A stretch of DNA of 64,000 nucleotides, taken from assembly GCF_932294415.1 (NCBI RefSeq), contig NC_065544.1, positions 35,148,310 to 35,212,309 on the forward strand, written 5' to 3'. Position 1 is the stretch's first letter; the number at the start of each line of letters is the position of its first letter. Origin of the DNA: Quercus robur. Its lineage: Eukaryota > Streptophyta > Magnoliopsida > Fagales > Fagaceae. Both the position numbers and the translations under genes were made by a program. This document shows positions 34,261-45,180 of the stretch, one piece after another. The notes under the pieces were generated by a model. It was not told the origin of the DNA. It searched no databases and was given only the letters and a program-made list of their open reading frames with translations.

Positions 34261-37200
34261 GTGCCATCAGTTGGAACTGTAGGGGGCTTGGGAACCCCCT
34301 AACAGTTAAAGCACTCCAAAAGGTAGTTTTGGAAAAAGACCCCACCTTAGTTTTCCTAATGGAAACTAAGTTTAAAGTCAGTGAGATGGACGGAATTAAA
34401 AGAAAAATAGAAAGACAGGAAGGTTTGGTGGTTCCAAGTGTTAACCGTGGAGGAGGCTTAGCTCTTTTATGGAAAAGAACAGTGAAAGTTGATGTGTTGA
34501 CTTACTCCCCTAGACACATTGACGTAATAGTCTTTGAAGAATAGGGGACAAGAAAATGGCGCTTTACTGATTTCTACGGACATCCGGAGACAGGGAAGAG
34601 AGAGGAGTCATGGAAGTTGTTGGAAAGTCTTAGCAATAGAAGCAATTTGCCATGGATATGTATGAGAGATTATAATGATGTTATGTATGCCAAAGAAAAA
34701 GAGGGTGGTGGGGTGAGACCTGAAGGTCAAATGCGAAATTTCCAAGAAGCAATCAATAGAAGCCGATTGAGGGACTTGGGTTATGTGGGGTCAGATTACA
34801 CATGGAGTAGAAGACTAGGTAGTCGTGGTTGGGTGCGTGAATGGTTGGATAGAGCTTTGGTGTCAACAGATTGGGCAACGATGTTCCCGTCGGTGAAGCT
34901 TTATCATCTATCCAACTCAGTCTCAGATCATAGTATTCTTGTTCTCAAGGAAGCTCGGGTTCCTCAGTGGCAATGGAAACAATCGAAGCTTTTTCATTTT
35001 GAATCCATGTGGCTTAAGGATAGGAGATGCAACGAGGTGGTAGAGGCTACTTGGGAGAGAGGGCAACATAGTCTTTAACGGTGGACTTTAGAATCTTGTT
35101 TGGAGGAGTGCCAAAGTTCACTTCAGTCATGGAATAAGCATACTTTTGGCAATGTTGGAAAGCAGATTGCTGATCTTCAGAATAAAATCCAAGGGCTTGA
35201 GTCAATGAACTGTAATGGTATTGACTTAGAATCACTCCATGCATTGAAAATGGAGCTCAATAAGTGGCTGGGCATCGAAGAAGAGATGTGGCACCAAAGA
35301 AGTCGCAACAATTGGTTAAAGGCAAGAGACAAGAATACAACTTTCTTCCATACCAAAGCTTCAAACCGGTACCAAAAGAATACTATTAGTAAAATGTTGG
35401 ACTCTAATAATGTTTGGTACGAGGAGGCAGACCAGATTGGACAGATTTTTATTAACTATTTTGAACATTTATTCACTTCCTCACAGCCAAAGGTAGATCA
35501 AGAGATGATTGAGGCAGTGCACCCTAAAGTCACAGATAGGATGAACTCTACTCTTTCCCAAGAGTTCCATGCCATGGAGGTGGAAAAAGCACTAAAACAA
35601 ATGCATCCTTTAACGGCGCCAGGCTCGGACGGTATGCCCCCCTTATTTTATCAACATTTTTGGCCAACTATAAAATCCATTGTTATTCAAACTGTTCTTA
35701 CCTTTTTAAATAATGGCATAGCTCCCCCAAAATTTCATGATACACACATTGTGCTTATCCCCAAAATTAAGAACCCGGAGAAAGTCACTGATTATAGACC
35801 TATTTCTTTATGTAATGTGGCTTATAAAATTGCTTCCAAAGTGGTGGCGAACAGGTTGAAAATGGTGATGCAGGATATAATAGGGGAGAACCAAAGTGCT
35901 TTTGTGGCGGAACGCCTTATCACAGACAATGTACTGGTGGCACAAGAGCTGATGAATCATATCAGTAGGAAGAAAAGGGGTAAAGGTGGAGAGATGTCTG
36001 TGAAGTTGGACATGAGTAAGGCATACGACCGAGTCGAATGGGAATGTTTGCAACAGATGATGCAAAAGCTTGGTTTTCAGGAGAAGTGGATTGGTATTGT
36101 GATGAGGTGTGTGACGTCGGTGAAGTATGCAGTACGTATTAATGGACAACCTTGCGGCCAAATCCAGCCAACTCGAGGGCTGAGCCAAGGCAACCCCCTA
36201 TCGCCTTATCTCTTCCTTATTTGCGCCGAGGGGTTGTCGGCTCTTCTGCATCGTGCTACCCAAAGAAGTGCCATTAAGAGAGTGGCTGCATCATCTAGAG
36301 GTCCTAGAGTATCCCATCTCTTTTTTGCCGATGATAGTTTAGTGTTTGGAAGGGCATCAGTGAGTGAAGCCACAGAAATCCAGAGGATTCTCAAAGTCTA
36401 TGAACTCTCCTTTGGAAAACAACTGAATTGCTCCAAAACCTCCCTCTTTTTCAGCCCAAATACGGATGATGGAACAAAGGAAAGGGTGAAAAACATGTTC
36501 GGTGCCCAAGTAATAAAGCCACATGAGTCCTATCTCGGTTTGCCATCACTTGTGGGTAGGTCAAAAAATAATACCTTCGCTCAGCTCAAGCAGAAAGTGG
36601 CAAACAAAGTTTCGGGTTGGAAAGAAAAATTACTCACACCTGCAGGAAAGGAGATATTGATTAAATCAGTAGCCCAAGCTGTGCCATCCTATACGATGAG
36701 TTGTTTCCTATTACCTAAGAAATTATGTAAGGAGCTTACGGGCATGATCAGGCAGTTTTGGTGGGGACAGGTGAAGAACGAAAAGAAACTTGCGTGGTTA
36801 AGTTGGGACAAAATGTGCTTGCCGAAGGAAAGAGGGGGATTAGGTTTCAGAGACCTAAAATGCTTCAACTTGGCTCTTTTGGCGAAACAGGGGTGGCGGC
36901 TTCAAACCAATCCTACCTCACTATTTAGTTGAGTATATAAGGCTAAATACTTCCCACAGTGCAGTTTTCTTGAGGCAAAGATGGGTCCGAATCCTTCATA
37001 TGCGTGGCGAAGCTTAATGGCGGCATAGGGAGTTGTCCGGAGAGGCAAGAGGTGGCAGGTGGGAAACGGAAATAAAATCAGAGTGTGGCAAGACAAGTGG
37101 ATTCCAAGGCCAAGTACGTATAGGTTGGTAACACCAGAGAAGTCAAACTCGGAGAATGCTCTGGTTTGTGAACTCATAAACAAAGCAACTCATGAGTGGA

Positions 37201-38357
37201 ACATGGATAGGTTGCAGGAGTGGTTTTTACCCGAAGACAGAGAGGTTATAATGAGCATCCCGTTGAGTACAAATGAGGCCTGTGATAGACTAATTTGGGC
37301 TGAAAACAGAAGTGGCAAGTTCACGGTTAAAAGTGCCTATGCTCTGGCACTTGAGGAACAGAGTCATCTCAGCATGGTGGATTGCTCCAATGGCTCGGTT
37401 CGAAGGAAGTTATGGAAGACTATTTGGCAATTAAAGCTGCCTCAGAAACTGAAACACTTTGCATGGAAAGCGAGTTGTGACATTCTCGCCACAAAAAGGA
37501 GTTTGGCAATGAGGAAAATCGTACCGAACGGAGTATGTGATCTTTGTGGACAAGATGAGGAGACGGTGACACATTTACTCTGGTTTTGCAGTCACGCTAT
37601 AGAGGTATAGACCGCAAGCAAAATGGTTTTACCATTTGAGATTGCTAAATACTGGAGCTTTTTGGTCGTGGTTGAACACCTAAAGCGGTGCAAAGAAACT
37701 TGGCCTAGTCTCCTAGAACGTGTCATCGTAATCTGCTGGGGCATTTGGAAGAACAGGAACGAGCTTCGGACCGGGGGGAAAGGGAAGACGGGCAGGACAA
37801 TATTTAGGACGGCCATGAACTTGGTGGATGAGTTTTGCACGGCAAATGAACCAAAAGAAGAACCAGTGGCTGACGTTGCACCAACGGTTTCATGGCAACC
37901 TCCAAGCGATGGATGCTACAAAGTCAACACGGATGGGGTGGTCTTCTCAAACAGTAAACAAGCAGAGGCAGGTGTCATTATCAGGGATGGAGCTGGGGAA
38001 GTTGTTGCTGCCTTAAGCAAGAAATGGAATTATCCTTTGGGTGCTATAGAAGCGGAAGCGAAAGCAGTGGAAGCCGATATCATCTTTGCTCATGACGTGG
38101 GAATTCGAGATGCTGAAGTTGAGACCGACTCGTTGGAGATTTTTAATGCAATGCGAGGCCACTCAGCTCCGCCGTCATCGGTGGTGAACGTGGTAACCGG
38201 AATTCTGAACCAAGCCTCTTTATTCAGAAAGTGGAAGTTTACTCACATTAAAAGACAGGGAAATGTCCCTGCTCATGTCTTAGCCCAACATGCCAAGAAT
38301 GTTGAGGATTATTTAGCCTGGGTGAAGGATTTAGCCCAACTATTCATTTTTTTATAA
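34257..38357 (+). pseudogene. LINE ORF2: endonuclease, reverse transcriptase, zf-RVT, RNase H (five stops)
   Basis: One frame of about 1,366 codons, interrupted by stops at 34542 (TAG), 35076 (TAA), 36930 (TGA), 37026 (TAG) and 37608 (TAG). Domains in order: an apurinic-type endonuclease (ISWNCRGLGNP at residue 4, METK, and SDHSIL near 223); a reverse transcriptase ([40 protein letters not shown] and the catalytic FFADDSLVF near 690); a zf-RVT domain (CDLCGQDEETVTHLLWFC near 1095); and RNase H with acidic residues in KVNTDGV, AIEAEAKAVEAD and VETDSLEIF. It would nick target DNA and copy its RNA into it. Removing the five stops alone would leave an uninterrupted frame, so inactivation looks recent. 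Confidence 0.93.
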
Positions 38358-38380
38358 GATAATTGATTCAAATTTCAAAA

Positions 38381-40036
38381 ATAATAATTATTTACAGGAT
38401 TTATCTCATACATTTTACTACATCCCCTTATTATAATTAAACCAATGAGATTTGACATCTAATTAAATTTTGTTTTAAAAATATCAAAATTAATTGATCA
38501 TAATCAAATGGATTCTCACATAATTAACAAGTAGGCATCTTAATTGTTAAAACTTGATATGGCTTGATCTTTTAATTTGGTGGTCCAATTTTGCAATCAA
38601 TAGGTCATTTGATCATTATGAGCTTTGGTGTATCTTGGAATTATGCTCTTGCTCAGCTAAAAATTCAAAATGATGTTTTGATCATTTCATGGTTAAAATC
38701 ACGTGTTTTTCTCTTTATGACCACTTATATTTACACTCTCCATTAGAATTATGTGACATCATTTATATAAATAAATAAATAAATAAAGTAGAATAATTAG
38801 TTATATATACAAACACAATATAATCCATTGTGACTATCATAATTATCAAATTTCATACTATGGAAGAAATAAAACAGGTAATGAAGTTTATATTTTGTAG
38901 AACTTACCCATGCATCAAGTTTGTTATAGTTTCCATTCAATAACAATTACAGATATATTTTTGTTTCTCTCTTAATAATAACAATGGGACTTGTTAAGAA
39001 ACACGTACAATTTATAATTGGCCGTTTTGAACGTATTATGTGGATCTGATGATATAATGAGATCTCTTGTCGTTAAATAAGAAATTTAGATTTAATTCAT
39101 GCATACATTACAAAGAAACTTATTGAAATCTTAACTCTGATGCTAAAAAAAATCATCATAGATCAAACACCAAGGGAAAGAGCGGAGGTAAATTGCATAT
39201 CAACCCATTATTTATTTTGCTTTTTACTCTAATTCTCGTAATAGAATGTAAATTGTTCAAAGAAAAAAAAAGAACATAGATGGCTAACAAAGCAAGGAGA
39301 AGAAACAAACTTAAAAATCCACTATCATTCTTGTAATGAAGCTCAGCAGTCCATAAAAGATTAAAAATGTGAATATATGGTCATGGGCTTGGTGGGTTTA
39401 ATCTGTTGCTTACTTTCAAGCAAGCAGGCTCAAAGGCTTACAGATTATGAGCCCAAATACAATTATCCAGTACACCTCTACAGTTCCAGGCCTTGCAAAA
39501 ACCATCAGAATAAAATTGGACAATGACCCCGAAAAGTTCAAAGTACTTTTCAAAATCTGATTGTAGAACAACCTGCTTAAGATTTGTGAATGGCATATTG
39601 ACATAGTGGTCCTTAGGAACCCATTCTCAATCATAATGGTCATGTTGGTGGATTTTAATATTAATATGAATGAATTAATGAATAATTTTTAATCATAAGT
39701 GGGCCAATTGAACGAGAAGAATTGACAGATTTATGGGTAAACGAGGCTCTATTGAAGAGTTTGTAATTTGCTAAAAAAAATTGATTCTCACATGAGAGAG
39801 ACTCCTTATTAATTTATAGTTATTACTTTTATAAATATATATATATATATATATATATAACTAAGAGAAAATCTAATTGGAATCCTCAAATAATGTCTTT
39901 AATTTCTTCTTAATTTTGTTGTCAAATGAATTATTTGGCACAACATATAAGGAGTTAATTTTTAATGTATGAATTTACACCATTGTGAGAACCAAATGAT
40001 CCAACATGTTAAAACTTGAAGAAAAAGATATAAAAA
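38381..40036. other. Probable Helitron 3' region, no gene seen
   Basis: AT-rich DNA with a TAAA tract at about 38768-38788 and a (TA)n run at 39834-39860. Small open frames have no similarity. Assignment to the Helitron rests only on the proposed 3' terminus at 41724. Confidence 0.4.
39834..39860. repeat. (AT)n microsatellite
   Basis: About 13 AT units. Confidence 0.9.
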
Positions 40037-40169
40037 CAGGGGCGGCAATGCACACAGCCCAGGTGTTCAAATGAACCCCTGACCTGCCCAAAAAAAATTA
40101 TATATAAAAATTTGAATGCTTTGACTCTATTTTTTTTTTTTTTTTTTTTTTTTTAAACCCAGCTGAAAT

Positions 40170-40332
40170 TAACTTTTATGATCATTTTAGTGCTATTTTT
40201 ACAACAAAAGTTAAGTGGTAAGTTATAATTAATTTTTATCTAGACAACTAACATAACTTTTTTACCTACCTTTAACAACTTGCCACCTAAATTTGTTGTG
40301 AAAGTTTTGTATCAATAGCACTACTCTTAAAA
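40170..40332. repeat. Decayed palindromic MITE related to the one at 23831
   Basis: The arms ATTTTTACAACAAAAGTTAA then GTGGTAAGTTA, and reversed CTTTCACAACAAATTTAGGT then GGCAAGTTG, pair with mismatches. They resemble the CACAACAAATC / GGTAAGTTATTATTGG words of the element at 23831-24010. Confidence 0.45.
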
Positions 40333-40378
40333 TATTTAATTTTATAAGAAAATAAAGTTTCAAAATTTTGCTCACTTA

Positions 40379-40403
40379 TTAATAATAATAATAATAATAA
40401 TAA
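40379..40403. repeat. (AAT)n microsatellite
   Basis: About eight AAT units. Confidence 0.9.
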
Positions 40404-40502
40404 CCTTCTCTCTTAGACTTTGGCTTACTTTGGCATTGATAGCGGAATGAAGTTGTTTTACTTGCATTTTTCTTCTTCATAAGCAAAACATTACACCAGC
40501 AA

Positions 40503-41000
40503 TACAACCAACAGATCTATATTTACATCTATGTTTTATTAAATTTATGATTAGTTATTTGAAAATAATGTATGATTAGTTATTTGATTCTATTTGTTTA
40601 TGCATTCAATAGTTGTTGTCTTACCTATCTTTAAACTATTAATCATTTTATTATACTATTCGAAAATATAGTGATACAACCAATAGATCTATATCTACAT
40701 CTATGTTTTATTAAATGTATGATTAGTTATTTAATTCTATTTGTTTATGCATTCAATTGTTGTTGTCTTACTGATCTTTAAATTATTAATAATTTTTTTA
40801 GACTATTGTAAAATATAGTGATGCAACCAACAGATCTATATCTACATATGTGTTTCATTAAATGTGTGATTAGTTATTTGACAAGAATGTATGATTAGTT
40901 ATTTAATTCTATTTGTGTATGCATTCAATAGTTGTTGTCTTACCGATCTTTAAAGTTTAAACTATTTATAATTTTTTTAGACTATTGTAAAATATAGTTG
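40503..41000 (+). repeat. Three tandem repeats of about 150-175 bp
   Basis: Each copy starts near CAACCAACAGATCTATAT (about 40505, 40678, 40826) and goes on with TGATTAGTTATTTGA, TTTGTTTATGCATTCAAT and GTTGTTGTCTTAC, ending near TATTGTAAAATATAG. The middle copy lacks a short internal duplication of the TGTATGATTAGTTATTTG word present in copies 1 and 3. Confidence 0.85.
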
Positions 41001-41279
41001 TATTGTATACTATATTGTATGGAAGTGTATATAAAGAAAAAAAAATTAGTCATTTTATTTTTTACTTCCCTACTCACTATAAATTCCTAGCTCCGCCCAT
41101 ACTAGCCCCTAAGAATTTGTGGTCATCTATTGGAGTATGTGGTCTCAATAGAGTTCTATTCTTTATGAAGGAAGCCTATGTGAGCTATTGGTGTTTCTGA
41201 AATTAATTTAATAATTCTCTTAACAATTTTATTTACCTTTTATTATGCTTTTAGTTTTTTTTTTTTTTAGACAAAAAAA

Positions 41280-41474
41280 ACACTGTTCATGCACTGTTCA
41301 TACACTATTCGCGCACTATTTACGGAACCCATAACCACTTTATTTAGGAAAAAATATTAAAAATTGGTCCCACGGTGCTATTTACACATTTAAAAATTAT
41401 TTTGCTATAGTGTTTTTAGTTTTCAATTTCCAGTTTTTAGTTTCAGCAAAAATAAGTTATATTCAAACAGACCC
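41280..41474 (-). mobile_element. Truncated Tourist-like MITE (same family as 19190-19514)
   Basis: Read on the minus strand it begins GGGTCTGTTTGAATATAAC after a TTA (41475-41477), then contains CTATAGCAAAATAATTTTTA and ACCGTGGGACCAA, matching the copy at 19190. The distal end is missing: the sequence runs into TGTTCATGCACTG words and a T tract with no terminal repeat. Confidence 0.75.
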
Positions 41475-41697
41475 TTAGTGGAATTATTGGTATGATTTAT
41501 TTTTTAAAATAGAGTTCTCTAAATTAAGATATAATTTATTGAAACTTATTAATTAAATATGTAGATCAATATTTTTATTGAACTTTAATTTCCTATGTAT
41601 TTTGTAGTGTTCATTTTAATTTTCTTAATTTTGATGTCAAATAAGTCATTCACTCATCTAAGTAAATCATCTCATCATCACTATTATTGAATATTTT

Positions 41698-41724
41698 TGT
41701 GCGTAAACACACATTACAACCTAG
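41698..41724 (+). other. Proposed Helitron 3' terminus: hairpin and CTAG
   Basis: The stem TGTGCGT / ACACACA has a 2-nt loop and one mismatch that a single CpG-to-CpA change explains. It ends 7 nt before CTAG at 41721-41724, which is followed by T. Hairpin, spacer and CTRR|T are the known Helitron 3' signature. Confidence 0.6.
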
Positions 41725-43998
41725 TTAGTATATATAATTGGGTGAAGTAGGAAAAATGGGCTTAGCCCAAGGAGCCAAGCTGCATGGAAGAAGATGAAGA
41801 TTTGGAGGTGTAACCCAAGAATCACAATGCTACCCAAACGGATTCAAAAAAAAAAAATGCTACCCTAATGTTTTTTGTCACCCAAATACTTTTGTCTTAA
41901 CAAAGCTCAACTCTACAATGAAAAAATAAGTAATTATCAACCTTTTCCTTTTGTTTTTATTTTTACTTTAACTAGTTTGTAACCTCATACATATGCATGA
42001 ATACACTTAAAAATATATAATAAGATGCATAATATAATTCATATATATAATTTAAATATTATTGATAGCCATTTTTATATTTTGTTAACTTTTTAAAAAA
42101 ATTTGTAAGGATATTATTAGGTATAAAATGTAAATTATCCATATTTAAAAAAAAATTATTATGAAGCACTTTTTTTTTTTTTTTACGATTCATTTATTCT
42201 AGACTTTTTGGTTTTTGTACTTAATAACTCACTTCAATAAATATTTATGATGTGGTCCTACATTTGATTTTAAAATTAAGAAATAAAACTCTTTAAGAAT
42301 AAATAATTTAGGACACAGATCAAAATTAGAACTCTAATTTAGAATTTTAATTTGAATTTCTGTCAACTTTAACTATTATTTATATATATATATATATATA
42401 GATATATAGATTTCAGAACCACTTTATTCACTCGAAAATATCTACACAGCGAAGCACTTGAAAATAAATACACCAGAAATTGCATTTGCTCTTGGGTTCA
42501 AGTCTAAAATCTCTAAGATATATGAGTAAGAAAGACAAGTTATATCATACTTTAGAAACAGCTCAAAGTAATGGATAAGTTCACCATTAACAAGGAAGGC
42601 AACAAATAACGAAATTTCCAAATTGTGCAATGTTCTATAATATTATGAAACATTATTCTAAATGTATCTCTAATTAGACTTTAGAACACATATGCTTAAA
42701 GACATTATGACCAAAACCTGGTTGTCTGTATTCAAATAAAAACAAATTAATAGAGATGATTAACTTTTTTTCATCATCAAATAGCCATAATAGGAAAATA
42801 CAGGAACAAATAAAAAATTACAACACCATGCCTTGATGGATCACAATTCCAATGTACCATAATTTTTTTAAGGTTCTGCATTGATCATTAATTCTCTGAC
42901 CGATGCTTTACTGTTCCAATCTTCGACATCCATACCTTAAATCCAGGCAAATTATGGAATAACAGCAATAAAATGTAAAGCTATTGCAGTACATAATGTA
43001 GTCATAAATGTTTTGAAACCAAAAATAGAAATGAAGGGTACCATCAATTTGTTTGGGAAACCTATGAAACGATCAGTCTGATCCTTAGCCGAAAGATGGA
43101 CACTACAATGTCAAGAAACGTCTTAACTTCTTATCAGATTTTATATTTTTAACCCAAGTGCTATAAGAAAAGACAATCGACATTTTTTTTCCTTGGTTAT
43201 ATTCTGAGTGTAACATAATTAGTTTGATGATCTACACCCCCCCTCCCCAATGAGTTTGTTCTAGTCCAATAAAAAGATTCTTTCTAAATTATAAATTTTT
43301 AGTTTTTATGTCTATTTAGAATTTACCCTAAAACAGTGATTTAATATAGTAATAATGTAACCACTAAGGCCATCAAGAGCCTTTCTTAAAAAAAAAAAGT
43401 TCTTTAAGAGCCTTATAACTTCTTCTTCTGACAAAGTTTGAACCAAGAGAAGAACAAAAAAGTTCAGATGTTTTTAAGTAAAAAAAGTGAAAAAAACACT
43501 ATTCAACTAGCATCTCTTTGTGTTTTTAACGAAGATAAATAGAATTTAAATCCTCCTATCTCCAACTGTTGAATTATAAAAAAATAGAGTCACTAAAGGG
43601 TTTTTGTTGTGGGCGTAGATCGTCAGATTGATGCACATAATTAATTCATTTTATGAAATTCACCAACTCCCTCACATGCTTTATCACAATATTGTCCTCT
43701 AATAATATTTCTTAGGCCACTAATGCAATTGTTTTTGGCCATAACAATCACTCTTTGATCACTAGCGCAACTATTCTTTGGCCCTTGTAGCCGTCTTCAG
43801 GAATATATCAATCGTTGCTGTCCGCTACCATCTCCATCATTTTGCACGAATGAATCCACAATGTGCCTAACCCATTCTACAACATCCGAACCGATTTCTC
43901 GTTGTCAATTTTTAAGGCATCTTCACAAGCTTATTATATTCCAAATTCAAGGCATCACCAAGCTTCTACATTGAGGTTTGAGGGAATGTTAATGTATC
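41725..43998. other. Intergenic DNA, no gene seen
   Basis: AT-rich, with a (TA)n run at about 42379-42401, poly-T near 42170 and a C run near 43237. Nothing with protein similarity. Confidence 0.4.
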
Positions 43999-44505
43999 TG
44001 ATGGGTAAGAAATTGTGCAACATTTGGGCCTAACGGATTCGAAATCATGGGCCGACATTAAGCAGGGGCCCAAGGCTTAGCCTCGCTTAAAATGCTTGAT
44101 ACGCACGTTTAAAATCCAAGGGAATCCCAGAAAATTAGGAGGTCCGCACAAGGGCAATTATAGAAGATCCGCCTTAATGAAGAGACTCACTCTACAAGGA
44201 AATATTTGCCCATCACGTTTGGGATTTCAGGAAAAAGAGTCCTACAAGGAAAAGACTTCTAGTCCAAGGAGGAAAGACCGACTTTCTTCTACTATAAAAG
44301 CTTGAATACTCTCGCAAATCAAGGTACGCAAAAAACACCATCTCTAGCATTCTAGAGTTGAGAACAATTCTAACTTGATCGTCGGAGGGTATTTGGTCGA
44401 CACCACACCGGTGCCCACGGCGAGATCACTTTCTTTTTCTTTGCAGGTTGCTAGTTACGGCGAGCGTGGACTATGCGGCTCACTGGTGATTTCACGACCT
44501 CATCA
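43999..44505 (+). mobile_element. Solo LTR, TSD GTATC
   Basis: Begins TGATGGGTAAGAAATTG and ends ACGACCTCATCA (TG...CA), flanked by GTATC on both sides (43994-43998 and 44506-44510). At about 44289 there is a TATA box (ACTATAAAAGC). Downstream phrases such as TTGATCGTCGGAGGGT and ACACCGGTGCCC are of a type common in plant Gypsy LTRs. Length is 507 bp; no second LTR or internal region is present. Confidence 0.9.
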
Positions 44506-44566
44506 GTATCATTTATATCACATCACATTCAGCATACATCAATATCATTGATTGACTAGAATTAAA

Positions 44567-44597
<31 letters not shown>

Positions 44598-45129
44598 TTA
44601 TGCTTGAGCCTTGAGATTGGCCTAATTAAAAGATTCTCCTAAATCAACTTTAGTTTTTATATATATCCTATATATGGTTCACTGTAACACTACAATTTAG
44701 AATAGTAAAAATGTAGTCTTTAAAGACTTTTTGCTGCGAATGTAAGCATCAAATCATGCAATTCTAATTCTCCTTATTTCCGTTTTCTCTCTCTTTGTGA
44801 AAGGAAAAAAATCACACAAAACTTTGTTTGTAACGTACCAAAAATAAGGTGATCCTACCACCAACTACCTGCAATTACTATGTGTCTGGTAAGAACTCAT
44901 GCTGCATGCACAAACAAAAATGCAGAAGCAATTGCGCGCACACGCTTACACACACCCACAGAGAGAGGGAGAGAGAATATTTTATGTGGAGAGATAGTCT
45001 TACTTGTAGATATGGGTGGTAGTGCCCAGTGCAGTATAATAAATTAATTGCATTTGTTCTACGGCACTGGTATCATAAATGTGCATCCATTCTTTCTCAC
45101 TATATCATAAATGTGCATCCATTCTTTTG

Positions 45130-45180
45130 CACTACAAGAAGTGGAACCTTCCTTTGCCGACAATTCTATGCTATTTATTT
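45130..45180 (+). mobile_element. Possible CACTA transposon terminus
   Basis: CACTACAAGAAGTGGAACC followed by CTTTGCCGACAATT is close to the left terminal repeat of CACTA (En/Spm) elements. No inverted partner was found downstream, so this is at most a fragment. Confidence 0.4.

Larger units (their letters stand above)
32540..38380 (+). mobile_element. L1-type LINE retrotransposon, near full length, inactivated
   Basis: The element begins near 32540-32555 (TTCCTTTGGAAACCCTAGAG), right after the end of the RPA pseudogene, with a short 5' UTR. It contains ORF1 (32669-34260) and ORF2 (34257-38357). No poly-A tail or clear target duplication is seen: after the last coding bases the sequence is an unremarkable AT-rich stretch (AAGATAATTGATTC). 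So either the 3' end was lost or the tail has decayed. Composition is clearly less AT-rich than the surrounding Helitron, which supports a separate origin. Confidence 0.85.
40037..41102. mobile_element. hAT-like non-autonomous element
   Basis: The left end CAGGGGCGGCAATG and the reversed right end TATGGGCGGAGCTAGGAATT resemble hAT termini (CAGGGGCGGAGCTAGG type). The right end also resembles the hAT element at 23227. No clean 8-bp duplication was found, so borders are tentative. The interior contains a palindromic repeat (40170-40332), an AAT run and three tandem repeats. Confidence 0.5.
17724..41724 (+). mobile_element. Decayed autonomous-type Helitron with nested insertions
   Basis: The 5' end is proposed as A|TCTAATACTATATATAA at 17724, a typical plant Helitron start. 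The 3' end is proposed as CTAG|T at 41721-41724, preceded by a hairpin at 41698-41713 (TGTGCGT-AA-ACACACA, one mismatch explained by CpG decay) with a 7-nt spacer. Between them lie, in order, Rep N-terminal sequences, the HUH motif, the middle domain, the PIF1 helicase and an RPA1-like gene, the order expected for plant Helitrons. No terminal inverted repeats or target duplication are expected for this class. Later insertions are a solo LTR, two hAT elements, MITEs and an L1 LINE. The coding core is certain to be Helitron. The termini, above all the 3' one beyond the LINE, are inferred. Confidence 0.7.

Noticed and set aside
35808-36188. 126-codon frame antisense to the LINE reverse transcriptase
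   Set aside because: Shadow frame of a clear coding domain on the other strand.
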